A stretch of 64,000 nt of DNA from UBA2108 sp002713215 (GTDB lineage: Bacteria > Bacteroidota > Bacteroidia > Flavobacteriales_G > Salibacteraceae). The notes under the pieces were generated by a model that was given only the letters and a program-made list of their open reading frames with translations, made no database searches and was not told where the DNA came from. The stretch spans positions 36,633 to 100,632 of the forward strand of contig CALAPY010000062.1 of assembly GCA_937891015.1 (NCBI GenBank), in the 5' to 3' direction. The position numbers and the translations under genes are program-made. This document shows, one piece after another, positions 42,066 to 51,493 of the stretch; the first letter of the stretch is position 1, and the number at the start of each line of letters is the position of its first letter.

Positions 42066-43811
42066 TTGCGAAAATATGGAACCAACTTAAAATTACTGGA
42101 TAAGAAGATCGTCTTCATCTACTTTCTTTTTTTAGCAGCTGTTGTATCCTATTCCGCCCTGATTTTAGATTCAACCCTTTACGTAAAGTTTTTTATTGGT
42201 GGAATTGCTTCTATGGTTGCAATACTGGCATTGCGAAACAACTGGGATAACTACCAAATCTCCTCATTCGATGCGCTATTGTTTCTGCTTTTAATTATCC
42301 TTTTAATCCATCTGGAGACGTCAGAATATTTGAGCCTGGCATTGAATGAGTTTAACCGGTTTGTTGTTCTAATTGCCGTGTTTGTCTCATTTAAACTCAT
42401 TAGGCCTGTTAGTTTTAAAAGGGAAACAGCCTTGTTTTTTGCCCTTATAGTAATGTTTGCAACCTTCAGCTCCGTGTATCAACTCATAACGGGTTGGCTT
42501 GATGGAAATTCCATGGGCCTGATTTTACCATCAGGACTTTCGGGGAATAAGAACCTAAATTCTCACATTCTGTCAATGGGTCTGTTAATCTCCATTATTT
42601 CATTGGTAAAAAATCATTCGACTACCAGGTATATATGGTTGCTTAACGCAGTGGTTAGCCTGTTTCTAATCTATTTTCTAAAATGCAGAAGTGCCTATGT
42701 CTTTAGCCTTGTCGGGTTGTTGGGTATTTCTGTGACGTATTATTTTCATTCCCGTTCTGACCAATCTAAATGGCTCCTGGGTTTTTGTCTAATTCTAGCC
42801 CTGTTCGGGTTAGTTTATACTAATATTCTGGAACAATTTATACTGTCTTTTGAGGATTCAAAGTCCGGATTTCAATCGCGTTTTTTACTTTGGGAAAAAT
42901 CAATAGAAATGTTCCTTAACTTTCCATTTTCAGGAGAGGGGAGCGGTGCGTGGAGAATAAACCACACGCTGTTTGGCGATAATTCAGTTTACAATCACGA
43001 TGCTTCCGTTTATTATGTCATGGGCCATAACGATTACCTTCAAAATTTGCTGAATTAGGAATGGTCGGGGGATTGGTTTATGTATCTGCTTTGCTCTATG
43101 CCTCCTGGTTAGCATTAAAGCGAATATTCCATTTTAACTCCTCAGATTGGTTGCAACTGCAATCGGCAGTTTTTGTGTTAGGATTTGTTTTTTACTCCCT
43201 CCCTGGTTAGTTTTCCAGGTGAACGCTTTATACATGCTGCCCTCTTTATGGCTGGAATGGCAATTCTACTCCATCGGGAAAAAACGCGGGTGCTGAAAGG
43301 CAACGAGTTCGTTGCAATTTCAACCTGTTTATTCGTTGTGATTTCCAGCTATAACCTGGGTAAAAAACTCCAGGGAGAGTTTTATTTAAAGAAATATTTT
43401 CAGGGTTCTAAAAACAGGAGCGTTTCTAAGAGAATAGCTCTTTTGGAAAAGGCCAGCAACCCGCTATCCAAATATGATTTTTATGGAACGCCGTTGTCAT
43501 TTTTTACAGGGGTGGAATACGTGAGATCAGGTGATTATCATAGGGCCATTGAGCAATTTGAACTTGCTAAGAAGAATAATCCGTATCATCCAGTATTACT
43601 CATGAAACACATTCAGTCCTTGCAGAGCATCAGTAATTTCGAACAGGCAAAACCAAATTGCAATTTCTTGTTTGGCTATCACAAGCAATATTACGAAGGG
43701 CTTAAACTGGTCAGTTGGAATCATTTTAATACAGGTGAAGCGGACAGCGCTTTGTTTGTAATAGAACATTCCGGTGAGAACAATGATTCCTATAAAGCTG
43801 ACTTGGCATGA
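42066..43811 (+). pseudogene. O-antigen-ligase/polymerase-like (Wzy/WaaL) gene with two frameshifts
   Basis: The gene begins at TTG 42066. The first frame (330 residues) has about ten membrane helices and family motifs: SGLSGNKNLNSH, KCRSAYVFS and GHNDYLQNLL. It stops at 43058, where one missing base would give QNLLELGMVGGL, the normal HNxxL...E.G motif; the frame then runs to a TAG near 43208. Dropping one C in CCCTCCC (about 43197-43203) joins this to the last frame, ending at 43811, with more helices and a C-terminal TPR-like part (YHRAIEQFELAKKNNPYHP). The intact protein would be about 580 residues and would polymerise or ligate a surface polysaccharide. Two lesions suggest either a dead gene or poor sequence. 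Confidence 0.75.
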
Positions 43812-43817
43812 TAAATT

Positions 43818-43952
43818 ATGGCCCAAAATCAAATCCAAAACATGGATTTAAACAATCAGGATTTATTTCAACTAAGCCGAAATGCGTATAAATCCAAGAT
43901 GCTTTTTTCAGATTACCTATCTAAAGAAGGTATAGAAACTTCAGGTAATTGA
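43818..43952 (+). CDS. 44-residue ORF, possible tail of the broken ligase gene
   Basis: ATG 43818 is in the same register as the end of the preceding frame, separated by TGA and TAA. The product MAQNQIQNMDLNNQDLFQLS continues with YKSKMLFSDYLSKEG and ends at TGA 43952. It reads like the last helices of a TPR-type protein but may be chance. Confidence 0.25.
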   Translation: MAQNQIQNMDLNNQDLFQLSRNAYKSKMLFSDYLSKEGIETSGN

Positions 43953-44067
43953 CAGGTACACAAGATTTCCAGGGAATTGTTTTTTAGAAATTCATTGCAT
44001 TTGCTTGTAATTACAACCTGTACAAGCGATTTCGACAGTCAAATGGGTTAGGGACCAATTCTATTTT

Positions 44068-44075
44068 TACTTTTG
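44068..44075 (+). promoter_or_regulatory. candidate -7 box TACTTTTG of ettA
   Basis: TACTTTTG ends 31 bases before the ettA ATG, matching TAnnTTTG; an upstream TTAGGG is only a weak -33 candidate. Confidence 0.5.
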
Positions 44076-44106
44076 AATCCCTTCACAAACAGGAATAATT
44101 AATAAT

Positions 44107-45795
44107 ATGTCAGACGATAAGAAAGTAATATTTAGTATGCGAGGAATCACCAAGACGATTCCGCCGCAGAAAACCATTTTAAAGAACATTCATCTTTCCT
44201 TCTTTTACGGTGCCAAGATTGGCATTATTGGGTTAAATGGGTCGGGTAAATCTACCTTGATGAAAATCATTGCCGGGGTAGAAAAATCTTTCCAAGGCGA
44301 TATTAGTTTTTCCGATGGGTACACAGTAGGTTATCTAGAGCAAGAACCTCAAATGGACGATTCTAAAACAGTTATTGAAATTGTAAAAGAAGGAGTTCAG
44401 GAGGTAGTAGATATTCTAAAAGAATATGAAGAGGTAAATAATGCCTTTATGGATCCAGCTGTAATGGAAGATCCGGATAAAATGCAGAAGTTGATTGACC
44501 GGCAGGGAGAATTAAACGACCTGATTGAGCAACACAATGCCTGGGAACTGGACACCAAACTCGATATTGCCATGGACGCTTTGCGCTGTCCAGAGGGAGA
44601 TGCTGAAGTGAAGAACTTGTCTGGAGGTGAGCGTAGAAGGGTGGCTTTGTGTCGTCTTCTGTTAAAAGAACCGGATATTCTGTTGTTGGATGAGCCTACC
44701 AACCACTTGGATGCCGAGTCGGTATATTGGCTGGAGCAGCATCTACAGCAATACAAGGGAACGGTAATAGCCATTACCCATGATAGATACTTCTTAGATA
44801 ATGTTGCCGGATGGATTCTGGAATTGGATCGGGGAGAGGGCATTCCCTGGAAGGGTAACTATTCCAGTTGGCTGGATCAGAAATCGAAGAGCCTGGCTCA
44901 GGATGAAAAAGAAGCCAGTAAAAGACAAAAGATACTTGAACGGGAGTTGGAGTGGGTTCGGATGGCTCCCAAGGGTCGCCAAGCCAAGAGTAAGGCTCGT
45001 ATTGCCAATTATGAAAAGATGTTGGCTGAAGAAGGCAAGGAAAAATTGGAAAACCTGGAGATCTTTATTCCTCCCGGCCCACGATTGGGTGCTGAAGTCA
45101 TCGAATCGGTTGATGTGTCTAAAGGATTTGATGATCGATTGCTCTACGAAGGACTTAACTTTAAACTACCACCCAACGGCATTGTTGGAATAATAGGACC
45201 CAATGGAGCAGGGAAGACCACCCTGTTTCGGATGATTATGGGGCTGGAAGAGCCCAACTCAGGAGAATTTAAGGTGGGTTCTACAGTTAAGGTGGCTTAT
45301 GTCGATCAAAGTCATGCTGAGATTGATCCAAATAAAACGGTTTATGAGGTAATCTCGGGAGGTAACGATTGGTTGGAAATTGGTAAGCACAAGATCAACT
45401 CCAGGGCTTACGTCAATAAGTTCAATTTTGCTGGTTCTGATCAGGGCAAGAAGGTAAACGTACTTTCAGGTGGTGAACGAAATCGCTTGCATTTGGCTAT
45501 GACTCTTAAAATGGAAGCCAACGTGCTTCTACTTGATGAGCCTACCAATGACATAGATGTAAATACCTTGCGTGCCTTGGAAGAAGCACTGGAAAACTTT
45601 GCCGGTTGTGCGGTAGTTATTTCACACGACCGTTGGTTCCTCGACCGAATTTGTACGCACATCCTTGCTTTTGAAGGCGATAGCCAGGTGAAGTACTTCG
45701 AAGGTTCGTTTAGCGAGTATGAGGAAAACAAACGCAAGCGACTGGGCGATATTACTCCTCATAGGCTTAAGTATAAGAAACTTGTGAGGAATTGA
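44107..45795 (+). CDS. ettA: energy-dependent translational throttle protein, ABC-F ATPase
   Basis: The 562-residue protein has two ABC domains without membrane parts: Walker A GLNGSGKST (42-50) and GPNGAGKTT, signatures LSGGERRRVAL and LSGGERNRLHL, Walker B LLLDEPTNHLD and LLLDEPTNDID, and the linker and arm typical for EttA (about 560 residues). It binds the ribosomal E site and gates entry into elongation according to ADP/ATP. It is a single gene; a REP-like unit follows. Confidence 0.95.
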   Translation: MSDDKKVIFSMRGITKTIPPQKTILKNIHLSFFYGAKIGIIGLNGSGKSTLMKIIAGVEKSFQGDISFSDGYTVGYLEQEPQMDDSKTVIEIVKEGVQEVVDILKEYEEVNNAFMDPAVMEDPDKMQKLIDRQGELNDLIEQHNAWELDTKLDIAMDALRCPEGDAEVKNLSGGERRRVALCRLLLKEPDILLLDEPTNHLDAESVYWLEQHLQQYKGTVIAITHDRYFLDNVAGWILELDRGEGIPWKGNYSSWLDQKSKSLAQDEKEASKRQKILERELEWVRMAPKGRQAKSKARIANYEKMLAEEGKEKLENLEIFIPPGPRLGAEVIESVDVSKGFDDRLLYEGLNFKLPPNGIVGIIGPNGAGKTTLFRMIMGLEEPNSGEFKVGSTVKVAYVDQSHAEIDPNKTVYEVISGGNDWLEIGKHKINSRAYVNKFNFAGSDQGKKVNVLSGGERNRLHLAMTLKMEANVLLLDEPTNDIDVNTLRALEEALENFAGCAVVISHDRWFLDRICTHILAFEGDSQVKYFEGSFSEYEENKRKRLGDITPHRLKYKKLVRN

Positions 45796-45827
45796 TATTC
45801 TCAACCTTACACGAATTCTAAGGATTC

Positions 45828-45867
45828 GCCATTCCTGAGAACCCGATAAGGTGAGTCAGGAATGACG
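45828..45867. repeat. REP-like palindromic element (copy h)
   Basis: GCCATTCCTGA ... TCAGGAATGACGG, a single unit of the dispersed family between ettA and ogt. Confidence 0.65.
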
Positions 45868-45900
45868 GTATGGGTTAAGTAAGTATATATTATTAATATC

Positions 45901-46437
45901 ATGGAACATAAGATAACCATTGAATACTTTAAAACTCCATTTGGAGAACTCATTCTTGGAGCATTTCAGGATCAACTGTGCCTGTGCGACTGGCGTTATC
46001 GTAAAAAGCGTGATGCCATTGACCACCGTATAAAATCAGCTCTCGGTACTGAATATGAAATTGGAGCTTCACCAATACTGGAGAAAACCAAACTTCAATT
46101 GACTGAATATTTTAATGGAGAAAGAGCTGAGTTTGATGTTCCATTGTTGTTGGTTGGTTCTGATTTTCAGAAGTTGGTTTGGAATGCCTTACTAAAAATC
46201 CCATTTGGCAAAACCCAAACCTATTTAGAATTATCCAGAACATTGGGCAATGAAAAGGCCATTCGAGCTGTGGCTTCGGCCAATGGAGCTAACGCTATTT
46301 CGGTTATAGTTCCATGCCATAGAATTGTCGGAAGCGATGGAAGTTTGACTGGTTATGCAGGAGGTGTAGCCACAAAAAAGAAACTATTGCAACTCGAAGG
46401 GGCCTGGATTAAAAACCAGTTGGATTTGTTTGATTGA
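45901..46437 (+). CDS. ogt: methylated-DNA-[protein]-cysteine S-methyltransferase
   Basis: The 178-residue protein has the active-site motif VIVPCHRIVGSDGSLTGYAGG, whose Cys takes the methyl group from O6-methylguanine in a suicide reaction, and KAIRAVASANGANAIS before it. The length fits Ogt-type enzymes. It repairs DNA in the cytosol. Its last 29 bases overlap the end of the convergent lipoprotein gene. Confidence 0.93.
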   Translation: MEHKITIEYFKTPFGELILGAFQDQLCLCDWRYRKKRDAIDHRIKSALGTEYEIGASPILEKTKLQLTEYFNGERAEFDVPLLLVGSDFQKLVWNALLKIPFGKTQTYLELSRTLGNEKAIRAVASANGANAISVIVPCHRIVGSDGSLTGYAGGVATKKKLLQLEGAWIKNQLDLFD

Positions 46438-46870
46438 TCCATTTAAGTCTTAGGCCGAATTCTTTGGCGTGTATAATAAGGGTGTCGTTGGTTAATTCCA
46501 GTTTCCGTGTAACAACCTTTCCGATCTCTTTAGGATCGGTGTGAGTAATCCTTTTGTGAGTTACCAAACCCAATTTTGGGTCATATTGAAAAGAGGCGGT
46601 ATAGGCATACTTTGTGGCGGTCGAATCCAGTCCATATTTTTCCGGGATAAACTCGACGGACATCATTCCATTTGGTTTATAGATTAAGGTTCCGCTTCCA
46701 TTTTTCATCCAATCCGAAACAATCCATTTTTCACTGAGCGAGTCTTGCTGTTTAATTCGATACAGTTTCCATGTCCCACTCAGGGTGTCTGACGGCGAGA
46801 AGGTACAACTGCAAATGAGGATTGCTATAATCAACAACACCTTAATTTTATTATGTAAGAACCGAAGCAT
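46409..46870 (-). CDS. small putative lipoprotein, lipocalin-like
   Basis: ATG 46870 is preferred to 46918, since a signal peptide starts there (MLRFLHNKIKVLLIIAILIC) and ends in the lipobox ICSC with Cys22 as likely lipidated residue; this gives 153 residues. The mature part begins SGTWKLYRI, which recalls small lipocalin-like beta barrels. Function unknown. It ends inside the convergent ogt gene (29-base overlap) and has a TACTTTTG box upstream. Confidence 0.65.
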   Translation of the reverse strand: MLRFLHNKIKVLLIIAILICSCTFSPSDTLSGTWKLYRIKQQDSLSEKWIVSDWMKNGSGTLIYKPNGMMSVEFIPEKYGLDSTATKYAYTASFQYDPKLGLVTHKRITHTDPKEIGKVVTRKLELTNDTLIIHAKEFGLRLKWINQTNPTGF

Positions 46871-46889
46871 TTGATAGAAATTAAAGCCC

Positions 46890-46897
46890 CAAAAGTA
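46890..46897 (-). promoter_or_regulatory. candidate -7 box TACTTTTG of the lipoprotein gene
   Basis: TACTTTTG on the minus strand ends 19 bases before ATG 46870, in line with that start and against ATG 46918. Confidence 0.5.
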
Positions 46898-47001
46898 GAA
46901 GGATAAAAAACTTAACAAAATCAGAAAAAGACTCCAATTTTGCTAACCGATCTTTCCATGCATGTACTAACTTCGCGAGCCTCAGAATTTAGAGTACAAA
47001 A

Positions 47002-48318
47002 ATGGTAAAACTCAATACCCCAAAAGGAACGCGGGACTTTTTACCCGAGCAGACTGCGCGTCGATCTTACATCTTCGATACCGTAAAATCTGTGTTCCAT
47101 CATTACGGGTTTTCCCCAATAGAGACACCTGCCATGGAGTTGAAGGAAACTCTTATGGGTAAATATGGGGAAGAAGGGGATCGGTTAATCTTTAAGATCT
47201 TAGCTCGAGGAGATAAACTCAAGAAGGCACAGGAGAATAGCAATGAGTCTTTATTTTCTGAAGAGGCACTGCGCTACGACCTAACCGTACCATTCGCTCG
47301 CTTTGTAGTACAACACCAAAACGAATTAAGTTTCCCTTTTAAACGTTATCAGATTCAGCCGGTGTGGCGAGCTGATCGTCCGCAAAAAGGGAGGTATCGT
47401 GAGTTTTATCAGTGCGACGTAGATATGATTGGTTCCAATTCCTTACTGAATGAAGTGGAGCTAATCCAGGTGGTATCAGAAGTATTTGAGAAACTTCAAT
47501 TGCCGGAGGTAAACATTAAAATCAACAACCGAAAAATTCTCGAAGGAATTGCCGAGGTAATTGGTGAACCGGATAAACTCATTGATATTACCGTTGCCCT
47601 GGACAAATTGGATAAAATTGGCCGCGAAAAGGTAGAGAAGGAGCTTAGTGATAAGGGATTGTCGAATGATTCCATTGCTCAATTGGGTGTATTGTTCAAC
47701 AATGCCGGATTGGATTCAGTAGCTGACTTTCTAAAATCGTCAGAAACAGGGCAGAAGGGAGTGGAAGAACTTTTCTTTTTGTTGAATTATGCTAAGGAGT
47801 TAGGTATTGATCAATGTGAGTTTGACCCAACCCTGGCCCGCGGATTAAATTACTATACCGGAGCCATTTTTGAAGTGGTTCACCCAGATTTTCCGTCCAG
47901 CATTTGCGGTGGAGGTAGGTACGATGACCTAACTGGAATCTTTGGTTTAAAGGATGTATCCGGAGTTGGAGTTTCCTTTGGTGCTGATCGCATTTACGAT
48001 TTACTTCTCGATAAAGATCTTTTTCCCGAGCAAGTTGTACAAAGTACCAACCTTCTTCTCGTCAATTTTGGTGAAACTGAAGCCAAACAATGTGTTCTTT
48101 GGGCCAGGCAACTCCGAGAAAATGGGATTAATGTTGAGGTATATCCCGATTCCGCCAAAATGAAGAAACAAATGAAATACGCCAACGATAAGAATATTCC
48201 CTTTGTGGCCCTGGTAGGAGACAGAGAGATTGAGTCAGGGTTACTGACTGTTAAAGACATGAACAGCGGAGAGCAATTGCAATTGACAATTGAAGACCTC
48301 GCTAAAAAACTTAAATAA
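47002..48318 (+). CDS. hisS: histidyl-tRNA synthetase
   Basis: A 438-residue class II synthetase: TPKGTRDFLPEQ (motif region of the N-terminus), PIETPAMELKETL, motif 2 RPQKGRYREFYQCDVDMIG, the His-specific RGLNYYTGAIFEV and GGGRYDDL, and a C-terminal anticodon-binding domain. It charges tRNA-His. The stop is followed after one base by the hutH start, so the two are probably on one message. Confidence 0.95.
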   Translation: MVKLNTPKGTRDFLPEQTARRSYIFDTVKSVFHHYGFSPIETPAMELKETLMGKYGEEGDRLIFKILARGDKLKKAQENSNESLFSEEALRYDLTVPFARFVVQHQNELSFPFKRYQIQPVWRADRPQKGRYREFYQCDVDMIGSNSLLNEVELIQVVSEVFEKLQLPEVNIKINNRKILEGIAEVIGEPDKLIDITVALDKLDKIGREKVEKELSDKGLSNDSIAQLGVLFNNAGLDSVADFLKSSETGQKGVEELFFLLNYAKELGIDQCEFDPTLARGLNYYTGAIFEVVHPDFPSSICGGGRYDDLTGIFGLKDVSGVGVSFGADRIYDLLLDKDLFPEQVVQSTNLLLVNFGETEAKQCVLWARQLRENGINVEVYPDSAKMKKQMKYANDKNIPFVALVGDREIESGLLTVKDMNSGEQLQLTIEDLAKKLK

Positions 48319-48319
48319 T

Positions 48320-49798
48320 ATGCAGGTATATAACATATCAGGATATCACCTTTCCCTGGAGAATATTGATGAGCTTGTGACTTCGCGGGCTTTTATTGAA
48401 TTGAGCGATGGCGCTAAAGACAGAATTACCATTTGCAGAACTTATCTCGATAATAGACTAAAAGAAGCCGAGGACCCCATTTACGGGATTAATACAGGTT
48501 TTGGGTCGTTGCATAATAGAAGCATATCTTCAGAAGACCTCAATCAGTTGCAGCGCAATTTGGTGTTGTCTCACGCCTGCGGAATTGGGGCTGAAGTTCC
48601 TCAACCTATAGTAAAGTTGATGCTTTTGCTAAAGATCCAGGGGCTTAGTTACGGGCATTCCGGGGTTCAGTTGGCTACGGTAAACCGATTGATAGATCTG
48701 TACAACAATGATATTTTACCTGTGGTATATCAGCAAGGATCTTTAGGTGCTTCGGGCGACCTGGCTCCCTTGGCTCATTTGGCTCTGCCACTCATTGGAG
48801 AGGGAGAGGTATACCACGATGGACGTAAGAAACACGCTTCTGAAATCTACGAGGAGTTTGGCTGGCAACCCATTGAACTGCAAAGCAAGGAAGGCCTGGC
48901 CTTACTAAATGGTACGCAGTTTATGAGCGCTTATGCAGTATGGGAATATTTAAAAGCCAAGAAACTGTCGGAAAAGGCAGACCTGATTGCAACGATCTCA
49001 TTAGAAGCTTATAATGGTAATCCGGAACCCTTTGATGAGGATTTGCAAATCATTAGAAATCACACTGGACAATTAAAGACCGCCAAGAACGTGCGACAGT
49101 ATTTAACCGGAAGTGAAATGATGAAGCAGGAGAAGAAAGAGGTTCAGGATCCCTATTCATTTCGCTGTATTCCACAGGTTCATGGAGCTTCAAAAGATAC
49201 TTTAAAACATATAGAGAAAGTAATTGAGAATGAGGTGAATGCGGTTACCGATAATCCAACTATTTTTCCTGAAAAGGATAAGATCTTAAGTGGTGGCAAC
49301 TTCCACGGTCAACCCCTGGCGTTGGTACTCGATCAAATGGCTATTGCCTGCGCCGAAATGGCTTCTATATCCGAACGAAGAATCTACAAGTTAATTTCCG
49401 GTCAACGCGATCTTCCGCCGTACCTGGTAGCAAATCCTGGTTTGAATTCTGGTTTTATGATTCCTCAGTATACAGCTGCAAGCATTGTTAGTCAAAACAA
49501 ACAGCTGTGTATGCCGTCTTCAGTCGATTCCATAGATAGTAGCAATGGACAGGAAGATCACGTTAGTATGGGAGCAAATTCAGCAACCAAGTGCTACAAA
49601 GTCATACAAAACCTTCAACGTGTTTTAGGAATTGAGTTGATGAACGCTGCGCAGGCTATTGAGTTTAGGCGTCCATTAAAGGCTTCGGTTCGAGTAGAAA
49701 AGTATCTGGCTGACTTTCGAAACGAAGTTCCTTTTGTAGAAAACGATCAATACCTGAGTCCATTAATGCGTAAGGCCGAGGTGTTCGTAGGTAAATAA
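48320..49798 (+). CDS. hutH: histidine ammonia-lyase
   Basis: ATG 48320 is preferred to 48290, which would overlap hisS. The 492-residue protein has the MIO-forming ASG triad in GSLGASGDLAPLAHL (Ala144-Gly146), YGINTGFGSLHNR (Tyr55) and LVLSHACGIG. It converts histidine to urocanate and ammonia. The LSHACG context fits histidine rather than tyrosine or phenylalanine lyases, though substrate is not proven. No other hut genes are in the window; only hisS is next to it. Confidence 0.9.
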   Translation: MQVYNISGYHLSLENIDELVTSRAFIELSDGAKDRITICRTYLDNRLKEAEDPIYGINTGFGSLHNRSISSEDLNQLQRNLVLSHACGIGAEVPQPIVKLMLLLKIQGLSYGHSGVQLATVNRLIDLYNNDILPVVYQQGSLGASGDLAPLAHLALPLIGEGEVYHDGRKKHASEIYEEFGWQPIELQSKEGLALLNGTQFMSAYAVWEYLKAKKLSEKADLIATISLEAYNGNPEPFDEDLQIIRNHTGQLKTAKNVRQYLTGSEMMKQEKKEVQDPYSFRCIPQVHGASKDTLKHIEKVIENEVNAVTDNPTIFPEKDKILSGGNFHGQPLALVLDQMAIACAEMASISERRIYKLISGQRDLPPYLVANPGLNSGFMIPQYTAASIVSQNKQLCMPSSVDSIDSSNGQEDHVSMGANSATKCYKVIQNLQRVLGIELMNAAQAIEFRRPLKASVRVEKYLADFRNEVPFVENDQYLSPLMRKAEVFVGK

Positions 49799-49809
49799 AC
49801 CTCTATTAT

Positions 49810-51411
49810 TTAATGAGCGATAACGACTTTCTCCGTGGTGTTCTCATTTTTGTTGCCTACCTGTAGAAAGTAAATCCCCTCCGGCAATGCTGCCGTTGAT
49901 AGTTTAACTTTACTTCCAACAGAAAACCTGTTATACCTCCATACTATTTCCCCATCACTGTTCATTAACCTTGCTTTTGTAGATTCGCCATTAAAATCGA
50001 GTAGAGTCAATGTAAGAACGTAATTAGCAGGGTTAGGGCTAACTTTAAATCTTAGTTTTCCAATTTGTTTTACCGGTTCAGAAACAGAAGTAGAAGTCTT
50101 ATCAATATAAACCTCGAAAACTTTACTACTTGCCTTACTCAGTGTTGAATTACTAAAAAAGCCGTTGGGGACATCACTTTTAATTCCTCCATAAATGTAA
50201 CCTACCAGCGTTTTATCTCCTGGAAGCCTTGAAAGATGAAGAATGCCCATGTCATCGAAATATTCTTCATTCGATGGAATGAATTCAGCGCCAGAACCTA
50301 AGTAGTCTGGCATTAAAAAAGGATAGGCAAGCTCAATTAGGTTGTCATCTGATGTCCTAACTACCCGACTAATGGTTTTTACAAAAGGTACATCCTGATC
50401 CTCTTTGGTCTCACCATTTGCATCAATATAGTATTGAGCTATTCCACCGAAGAAAACCGTAGACATTTCGTTCTCCGAACTATCAAATACAGGTAAGTGA
50501 GCCGAATGGTATTGACTTAACAACTGGCTGAAATCGTTTCTTACTTTATAATTGGAGCTATCGATGTCTACGCAGTTTAAAAAAGGTAGATCAACGTTAT
50601 GTTGAAAAACACCACTAAATGCGGTAAAGCCTCTGCGTCCGTTGGGAAAGATTTGAGCTCCCATATTATAATCCCTTCTATGGAGGTTCAGGGTGTCTTT
50701 TTGGGCTGTATAGTTCTTTATCACAGACGAGCCAGTGGAAAGGTCAATTTCAAATCGTTTGATCTCCTCTGAATATGTTTGTGTAAACCCAGGCCCATGG
50801 CCAGGTCCCATAGGATTATATCTTCCCTGGAAATTTTGACCGCCTACTAAAAAGAATTTCCCGTCCAGGTAGTCCATATATCCTCCGGTAACCTGCAAGC
50901 GCTGATCTTTTGTTGTTTTAAAATAGGAAGTAATTGGATGCCCATTGCTTATAGCTTCAATAACTGCATTGACTTCAACTGTTGTTATTCGGTCAAATGT
51001 AACGTGGTCCTTTGCTGTTGAGCTATAGGCATATCCTCCAGCGATGTACAAGATATCTCCTACTTGTTCAAATTGCATATTGGTACTCTGGAGTTGCTCA
51101 AATATTGCGGTGGGCAAATCCGATAGTTGAGCCGATTTAACGGTTCCTTTAGTTGGGTTGATAACCGAAATAACGGTATTGTTTCCACTAGCCAGAAAGG
51201 ATTCGAAGGGCCTTCTTTTATGCAAGCCATCGGTTCTTCCACCAATGACCAACCAGCGCCCAAGTGTATCTTTTCCCCATACAAAGGATTGTACTTCGGG
51301 AAGTCCTGTAATTCGAGTATTCTCAATTATTGATAAGGCAAAATCCGATTTTTGCCCAAATGCGCTTATTCCAATAGTTAGCGAAAGAATTATAGTTAGA
51401 AAACGAGCCAT
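49810..51411 (-). CDS. T9SS-exported kelch-like protein
   Basis: ATG 51411 is preferred over a TTG at 51429; the 533-residue product has a signal peptide (MARFLTIILSLTIGISAFGQ), repeats with GG doublets typical for kelch-like propellers (LVIGGRTDG, LYIAGGYAYS, FFLVGGQNFQ, VFFGGIAQYY, YIYGGIKSD) and a type A sorting tail (VSPNPANYVLTLTLL ... EGIYFLQVGNKN ... EKVVIAH). It is exported through the type IX system; the ligand is unknown. It converges with hutH, 11 bases apart. Confidence 0.85.
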   Translation of the reverse strand: MARFLTIILSLTIGISAFGQKSDFALSIIENTRITGLPEVQSFVWGKDTLGRWLVIGGRTDGLHKRRPFESFLASGNNTVISVINPTKGTVKSAQLSDLPTAIFEQLQSTNMQFEQVGDILYIAGGYAYSSTAKDHVTFDRITTVEVNAVIEAISNGHPITSYFKTTKDQRLQVTGGYMDYLDGKFFLVGGQNFQGRYNPMGPGHGPGFTQTYSEEIKRFEIDLSTGSSVIKNYTAQKDTLNLHRRDYNMGAQIFPNGRRGFTAFSGVFQHNVDLPFLNCVDIDSSNYKVRNDFSQLLSQYHSAHLPVFDSSENEMSTVFFGGIAQYYIDANGETKEDQDVPFVKTISRVVRTSDDNLIELAYPFLMPDYLGSGAEFIPSNEEYFDDMGILHLSRLPGDKTLVGYIYGGIKSDVPNGFFSNSTLSKASSKVFEVYIDKTSTSVSEPVKQIGKLRFKVSPNPANYVLTLTLLDFNGESTKARLMNSDGEIVWRYNRFSVGSKVKLSTAALPEGIYFLQVGNKNENTTEKVVIAH

Positions 51412-51426
51412 AGTCAAATGTTTTGA

Positions 51427-51434
51427 CAAAGCTA
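51427..51434 (-). promoter_or_regulatory. candidate -7 box TAGCTTTG of the kelch-like gene
   Basis: TAGCTTTG on the minus strand ends 15 bases before ATG 51411; the alternative TTG start would leave no leader. Confidence 0.45.
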
Positions 51435-51493
51435 GAGTCCCATTATTTAGCTTCCTGTGACAAATTACACATACCGCTTATTGACATGGGATT

